Positions 58,367-64,000 of a stretch of DNA of 64,000 bases are shown in pieces. The notes under the pieces were generated by a model, which was not told the origin of the DNA, did no database searches, and worked only from the letters and a program-made list of their open reading frames with translations. How positions within the stretch are numbered: position 1 is the first letter of the stretch; each line of letters starts with the position of its first letter. Position numbers and translations under genes: made by a program. Source of the DNA: Clavulina sp. PMI_390 (Eukaryota > Basidiomycota > Agaricomycetes > Cantharellales > Hydnaceae); the NCBI GenBank assembly GCA_015039315.1, contig WIDE01000068.1:1-64000 (forward strand). Direction: 5' to 3'.

Positions 58367-60225
58367 AGAGTGACACCAGGCTTTTTCTTCCTCCTCGGTG
58401 GGTTAAAGCTTGAGAATGAAAAGCGAAGGGAGCTGTACGTGTCTCTGCACCTGAAAACCGTTCTATGAGAAACGTAAGGTTCCATTTCCTCAACTAATGA
58501 CCATCGTCGTGCAATGCTGGTGGTATGGGCACCAAGGTCTCGCTCGAGCCGCGCAGGACCCTGATGTAATCAGATGTGATAAGATTTGTTGATTTTGACG
58601 GCGTCAGATTCAATCATGATGACGACACCGGAGATGTTCAGTCAATCATATTCCCTGATTCTCGAGGCAGTTCTCACACTCGCCTCTAAAGTTCAGCAGC
58701 GTTGATCCAATGGTGCCCATCAGATCCAGAGAAATTTACTGGGTCCGTAGCTAATAAGCACTCACCCGAGTCAAGATTTCGAAGTGTGGCTCAGAAAGAA
58801 AAAATCGCCTGTTCAACTACATGTATCATAAGAAATTCGGCATCATTCGTGTTCTTGGGTTATGGCCTAGCCCTAACGATTTAGACCCATCAGATTTATG
58901 GAAAACGCGGACACAGATTTGCGAATCCAGTGAGGCAGCTCCGCGGAAGGCAGGAACTGGTAGCTGGATGCTTTAGATTTACGTTACAACCTGAGGTGAA
59001 TTCACACCTGGCCTTAACTGTAGGGATCAGGGTGCAGGACACATGAGTGGCTCGTGGGAACAAGAATAGTCGATTCTGCACGCAAGCAACTGGGGTGGAC
59101 CCGTGGCAGTGACTCATTCAGGGAACCACTCAATCATAAGAGTTACAACCTTCGTCGCGTGCAAAAGGGAAGCAGAGTAATGATCCCGTTTCCCTCCCTA
59201 CGCTCGTGTTCGATGAGAGCTCGGACCTCTGGTTTGGTCGCCCAAAATACAAGACATGATCACGTTTGCAAAGGAGCGTACGAAGGTGAAAGGGCAGTGG
59301 AAGGCGTAGAAGGGATGCTAGTGTCCGCCACTTGGCTGGTGTTCGGCTTCGCAGCTACAAAGATTGCAAATCAAGGTGGTCGCGTGACCACCACCACTCC
59401 CTCAAATCCTTTAGACTTTATGATAGATGACAAACCACCCCGGAAGTGAAGCAGAATCAATTTTATGTTGAAGGAGCATCGGCAAGAAAACATAACCCAG
59501 GCAGCTAGCTAGCTGCAGAAAACAAAGTGGTCAGATGTGACACGGACTTACTGCCGTTGCCGCTCATTCAGATTGAAGGGCGATCTTATTAGGAAGATTC
59601 TTGTATCACGCGTTAGTAATCAAGCTACACGGGATGATTCGCGAAAATGCTGTAAGGTCCACGAATTGAACCGACCTGCACTGTGGCTGGCGTCCCGTGC
59701 AACTTGGTATTTGCGTGCGAGGCTTTGAGTTTTCAATGCTCAAAGTTTGAAAAATACACCATTTGACCGATCAGGGACTTTACTCAGCTATACTTCTTGA
59801 TTCCAAGGTTTTCCTTTTCTTTTCCTATTGCTCTCTTCTATTTTGGCGCTGGTATGCCGAGGCACCGCAACGGTCTCATGGATTTATAACTCCTCTCGCC
59901 AATCCCGTACTTTCACTTAGGGCGGGACCAGCTTTCGTCTGCAAGGGGGTCGTTACGTCGGACTTTGGGAGAGCGATGAACGAGGGTCGCTATATTTCGT
60001 GCATGACGCGCCGAGGATACATGATGTTATGTCGCACAGCGGAGAGAATGATAGAACAAATGGTGTGAAATTGCTAATTGTTGGTAGAACGGCAGAACGG
60101 CCCTACTGCCTGAGAATGGGTCATTTGATAACAACGGTATTGCAGGAGGCTAGCTGTGAGTCAACGAGTTTTCAGCTGAGGGGCGAGCTGAGTTGGCACC
60201 ACTGCCGTGCGAAGGTTCGAGCTGT
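58367..60225. other. Long spacer between DUF6534 copies E and F, with an orphan box
   Basis: About 1.9 kb without a supportable gene. At about 59365-59395 GATTGCAAATCAAGG is followed by a near-palindromic GGTGGTCGCGTGACCACC. This resembles the boxes of copies C-E but has no DUF6534 start codon 110-150 bp to its left. It may mark a lost copy. Confidence 0.45.
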
Positions 60226-62096
60226 TCATGAAGTTGGGGCACTTGAAGCTGTGGTCGAGGAGTTGATATGTCCTGAAACTCCACATTGCAAGTTCATTTC
60301 AAACGATGACAACACGCCAGTCCGTAGCTGGGCCTCTCCATTCAGTTGTATTCGGAGCCCTGCGCGCGAATGTAGACTGCAACAACACCAAACATAAGCT
60401 AAGCAAAATTTACGATATGGAGAAAGAACATTTTCACGTACTGGGCTAGAGCACAAACGATGTAAATGGCTCCTGAAGGCTATTGAGTCATATGGAAACA
60501 GTTTTACTTAGGTCACATGTTAGAGAAAGGACGCAGGCAATGGAGGGGCGTACCACAGCCGCCACCCTGTAAGCTGCCCTCTCTCTAATAGCCGCCTGTT
60601 GTGATCGAATTAATTGTACGAAAGTTAGATTGCGATGTGCTGAACGGTTAGGAGAGGATTACGGTTCCCTCACACAAAGCATGATGACGATTGCAAAGAT
60701 GCTGGTTAATGCTCCCGTTGCTACGCCATACAAGATGATTCGATTCAAAGCACGATCAGTTCTGCAACATGAGTTACTAGTTAGTGCTGAAGTCTCTTTT
60801 GATGACGTAATTTGGGATAGCCACTGAAGAAAGCCTGTGCGATGTTGCTTGAGTGCCTTAATTACACCAACTGAGAGCAATATATCGATAAAGACCTAGA
60901 GAGAATATCACGGAACTGAGGATCTTGAAGAGAAATCGAGATTAAAGCGCAAAGAGAACATACTGAAGCAGTGCTGTAAGCCATGACAGCCGGGTAAGGG
61001 GTGAGCTTTTTCCCCTTTGACGAGTAAACGCGCTCGACCATAACTGGAGGAAATTGAGTGAGGAAAGATCTTTGACTGTTACGCTCGAGAAGAGCTCACC
61101 CAGTCCCAAGACTAGATATAGGACCGGTTGGGGCCAGCGGATATATATTTTCAGACTAACGGATAAACGTACCTAGATTGGCAATTATAAGACAACTCTA
61201 AAGTGATAAAAAGATGTGGGTAAAGCCAAGGATGTTTTAGGAGAATAGAACCCTCACTATGAGACAGTTCAAAGTTCGACGTTTCGATACTACGGGCCAA
61301 TGACAGGGTGTAAGTTGAGGTACCGGGCTAACCAAGAAGATCCTCACATATCCACAGTCTATAGGAGAAGAACGATTGGACGATGAAGGACACTATACAC
61401 TGAAGGGAAGGAGTCGAGTTCAATAGAGAGCACGGGCCCACAAGGGAATTACTGGTTATATACCAACTGAGGTCCCCAAGAGTAATAGTCCCTAGGTAAT
61501 TAATAGATGTCCAGTGACCGTGTAAGTAGGGAGATATAGCACGCACCAATGGAACCAAATTTGAGGTCCGCTGAGCAGGGGATCAGCTCGACGTCTGATG
61601 GCTTGCCAATGCACACCACGCAATGTCAAGATACTACCACAGGCCCAAATTTGCAAGGAATAAGATGCATATTCCATAAAGCAGACTATCATTGCGCATA
61701 TCATACACCTGTAGACCCTGCGACAGCCTAGAGAACATGTTAGTCCTTGTCAAGAGCATCGAGTCAGCCCGCATACCAGAGAAATGCCACCTTTTAGCCA
61801 CGTTTGAGAGTGAATATTGGTGAGAAATTAGATGGGGCGTGAGGGGTTCTTGCACTTTTGTCGCTTTTGTTCGTCGACGTACCATTCCCTTGACCCAGCG
61901 CGAGTCTTGGGGAAACCTAGAGAAGTAGGACTTCGTTTGGACGGTAATAACCCCGAATAACCTGTAGATGATGGGTTAGAAGCTCATAGATGCGGTTTTC
62001 GTTGTAGGGATGGTCGCGCAAGAGGTGTACTAACACAGACGCAAGCATATTGCCAATTAGCGTCATACCAAGAGGTCGTGAAATGTGTGGGGACAT
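60226..62096 (-). CDS. DUF6534 membrane protein, array copy F, short tail
   Basis: Start at 62096 (MSPHISRPLGMTLIGNMLAS; an ATG two codons earlier is also in frame), next exon LFGVITVQTKSYFSRFPQDS. The core TDRALNRIILYGVATGALTS lies near 60680-60770. The last exon begins SLHSRAGLRIQLNGEAQLRT but stops at 60226 after only about 50 more residues (ending SSTTASSAPTS). The FxPxxLF/Arg-Ser motif of the other five copies is missing. Either a nonsense or frameshift change removed the tail, or this copy works without it. The membrane part looks intact. Confidence 0.65.
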
Positions 62097-62212
62097 GATC
62101 AAAGGTGGATAGCTTGAGCTTGTAAAAGGTCATCAGAAGATATGAGGCACAAGAATATGGGCGAGTCAGGGCACCATCAGTAACAACAAAACTTCCACTC
62201 GCAGCGGTGGTG

Positions 62213-62250
62213 TTGCGGGTCGGTGCGGGCATGTTATCACCGCTCATTCG
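62213..62250 (-). promoter_or_regulatory. Shared upstream box of DUF6534 copy F
   Basis: The plus-strand sequence GCGGGCATGTTATCACCGC resembles GCGGGCATGCTATCGCCGC of copy C and lies at the same distance (about 120-150 bp) upstream of the start. The AT-rich GCAAATC half is not conserved here. Confidence 0.45.
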
Positions 62251-63317
62251 TGTGGCTCCCCCCGAGAATCCTCCTTTCGTAGGCCTATGGCCATTTTCAG
62301 GGTCGAATTAAACCAAATATAGGCTGAGCAACCCATAGAATCATCGACAAGAGAGCTTGCAAGGGGCTAGTTGACGTCACCTGTCATTCACTGCTTCGCA
62401 ATCGAAAGGTCCAGGTACAAGTTGAGGCACCCAACATCCTGCTCACAATCCTTTGTTGAGAGAATGTGATGAGATCAAGTTAAGCGTGATATTCGTCACA
62501 TTTTCCATGATGCTGCTGTGCCCCAGCCCCCATCACTAGTAAAGCGCATTGATTGCCTAGTCCTCTCTGAGGGAGCGGGTGAATCACTGGGTTTCTCTAC
62601 TCTGTTACACTAATATTCAAGGACTCAGACGTGCTAAATCGATCATTTGAAGGAGTCTGGAAGGGTTCCTCTGTGCTGACAGAGCGGTACACAGAAATCC
62701 TATGCATATTACCCTTGCCAGCTTCACACTTAGAGATTCAGTGACAGGCAATAAACATAATTTGGGATCCTCAGGTTCCACGTGCCTTAACAGTTTCATC
62801 AGATGAGCAAGCTTTCCCGATATAGCGGCTCTAGGGAAGCCTGAAAAACAAGTCTAACCTGACGAAAAAGCATTACGAATGGGACCATGGATATATATCT
62901 AACCAAGGTATGAATGAAACTGTAACTCTATAGTAGTACACAGGGTAAGAAGGTATGAATAAACCCCCTCCACCAAGATCCAACTCCAAATTCTATCTGT
63001 TGGGGAAAGTAATTCGAAACAAGTTGTCGAGCGGCACACACTCCGCTCCACCAAAAACCCCGAATTGAGAATCAGAACGCACGTTAACAAGAGGGAATAG
63101 AGAGATAATGTAATGTAGATGTGGAAACCACTTCGCTATCTAGTACAACGCAAAATACACAAATTATAGCCAGAAGAATAGCAACCAATAGGAGAGATAG
63201 TGGGCGAACGAAAGACTGGAAGCGGCGTGTGCGCTACATTAAATCACCAAGATGCAAACAAAACGAATGTTGGAGTTGAAATAGGTCGAAATATGATATT
63301 TTGAGCGGGTTGGTTGA
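62251..63317. other. Spacer between DUF6534 copy F and the right-edge gene
   Basis: About 1 kb with no gene. Short frames only; part is probably the 3' UTR of the edge gene. Confidence 0.45.
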
Positions 63318-64000
63318 TCAAGACGTAGCGAAAAGGGACAGGCGCCCAAAGAAGCCCTTCTTTGAGGTCGTTTTCTCTTTCTTCAATTTGGAGGTGGGGC
63401 TAGCTTGGGTTCGAACTTCGACCACGGGCCCAGACCCAGTGCTCTTTCTGCTCTGAGCGCTGGCGCTCATAGTCATCAGTACACTCCCAGGACTGGGGAA
63501 CACTTCTTTGCCACCTGCCAGCACAGGATGTGCAACCGATGCGGGGGAAGCTCTTGGCACTGAAGCGGGGACTGGCATAGGGAGGAGTGCCGCGGTATTC
63601 GAAGGTGGGTGTGAGATTGCCACAGGGGGTATTTGGATAGCGGCGACAGAGACAGGGGCTGCCGTTGGAATAGAAGCTTGGACAGGAATCCTTGAAGCTC
63701 CTGGGGTGTCGGTTGGGACACGTACGCCAAATTCATGGACTACGCGGTTCCCCTTTGCATTAGTGTAGGTCAAGATATCTTCGTCTTCATCATCTCCTCC
63801 GTAGGTGGGAGAGGGATGGTCCACTTCGCCATCATTCTGGTTCATCCCAACCTCATCTGATGGAATATCCGCAGATGCAAAGAGGTTCTGTCGAGTAAGA
63901 TACGATCGACGGTGGTTGCGACTGCGCTTTCGAGAGGGACTGGCTTGTAGGTGCGAATGCTTTTGGGAAGTCGGTTTCTTCTGTAGTCTAGACGGCGCGG
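63318..64000 (-). CDS. C-terminal part of an unidentified protein, cut by the window edge
   Basis: An open minus-strand frame runs from the right edge to the stop at 63318, at least 220 residues. The edge part is basic (SPSRKRSRNHRRSYL). The middle has an acidic GGDDEDEDILTY followed by NAKGNRVVHEFGVRVPTD. The rest is Pro/Ala/Ser/Val-rich and disordered. It ends KKGFFGRLSLFATS, an amphipathic basic end. No domain was recognised. The internal Met at 63845 is unlikely to be the true start because the frame stays open and plausible upstream. Confidence 0.6.
   Translation of the reverse strand, partial: APSRLQKKPTSQKHSHLQASPSRKRSRNHRRSYLTRQNLFASADIPSDEVGMNQNDGEVDHPSPTYGGDDEDEDILTYTNAKGNRVVHEFGVRVPTDTPGASRIPVQASIPTAAPVSVAAIQIPPVAISHPPSNTAALLPMPVPASVPRASPASVAHPVLAGGKEVFPSPGSVLMTMSASAQSRKSTGSGPVVEVRTQASPTSKLKKEKTTSKKGFFGRLSLFATS

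Noticed and set aside
1..64000. CRISPR arrays, rRNA operons, bacterial-type operons
   Set aside because: None seen; intron-rich genes and fungal families show this is eukaryotic nuclear DNA.

Overview
The window is nuclear DNA from a filamentous fungus. The genes are dense and interrupted by many short GT-AG introns (about 50-130 nt). The protein families (Zn2Cys6 regulator, Goodbye-NACHT-ankyrin STAND proteins, DUF6534 membrane proteins, Mak32-type PfkB protein) point to Agaricomycetes. A Rhizoctonia/Ceratobasidium-like genome is my best guess, not proven. Gene models were assembled by hand from reading frames, splice signals and agreement between paralogs.

Layout. (1) 0.4-14.3 kb: a plus-strand array of an unrecognised ~290-aa family, here called R1-R7. 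R2, R3 and R4 look intact; R1 and R6 are pseudogenes; R5 and R7 are fragments. (2) Inside and beyond that array lie two minus-strand paralogous NLR-like genes (Goodbye-NACHT-ankyrin), at 7.5-11.2 kb and 14.6-18.4 kb. Each is convergent with R copies. NLR1 is bracketed by a ~580-bp direct repeat of R4 3' sequence, and a 695-bp TIR element sits at its 3' side. (3) 19.5-23.3 kb: a large Zn2Cys6 regulator whose zinc cluster is split by ~200 residues. (4) 25.7-28.7 kb: two tandem Cdc42-like GTPases whose G12, T35 and Q61 positions are all replaced, while the base-recognition motifs and a CAAX box are kept. (5) 29.2-41.2 kb: single-copy style genes: a multi-pass membrane protein, a Mak32-like PfkB protein, a divergent SMG7/EST1-like NMD factor, an alpha/beta-hydrolase and a C2H2 zinc-finger protein. 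(6) 42.3-62.1 kb: six DUF6534 membrane-protein paralogs, all on the minus strand, with a shared C-terminal FxPxxLF/Arg-Ser motif in five of them and shared upstream elements. (7) The right edge holds the C-terminal part of an unidentified gene.

The accessory blocks (1, 2, 4, 6) all grew by local tandem duplication. The best candidates for something undescribed are the R-family/NLR cluster with a shared promoter box in the R genes, and the pair of switch-dead Cdc42-like proteins.
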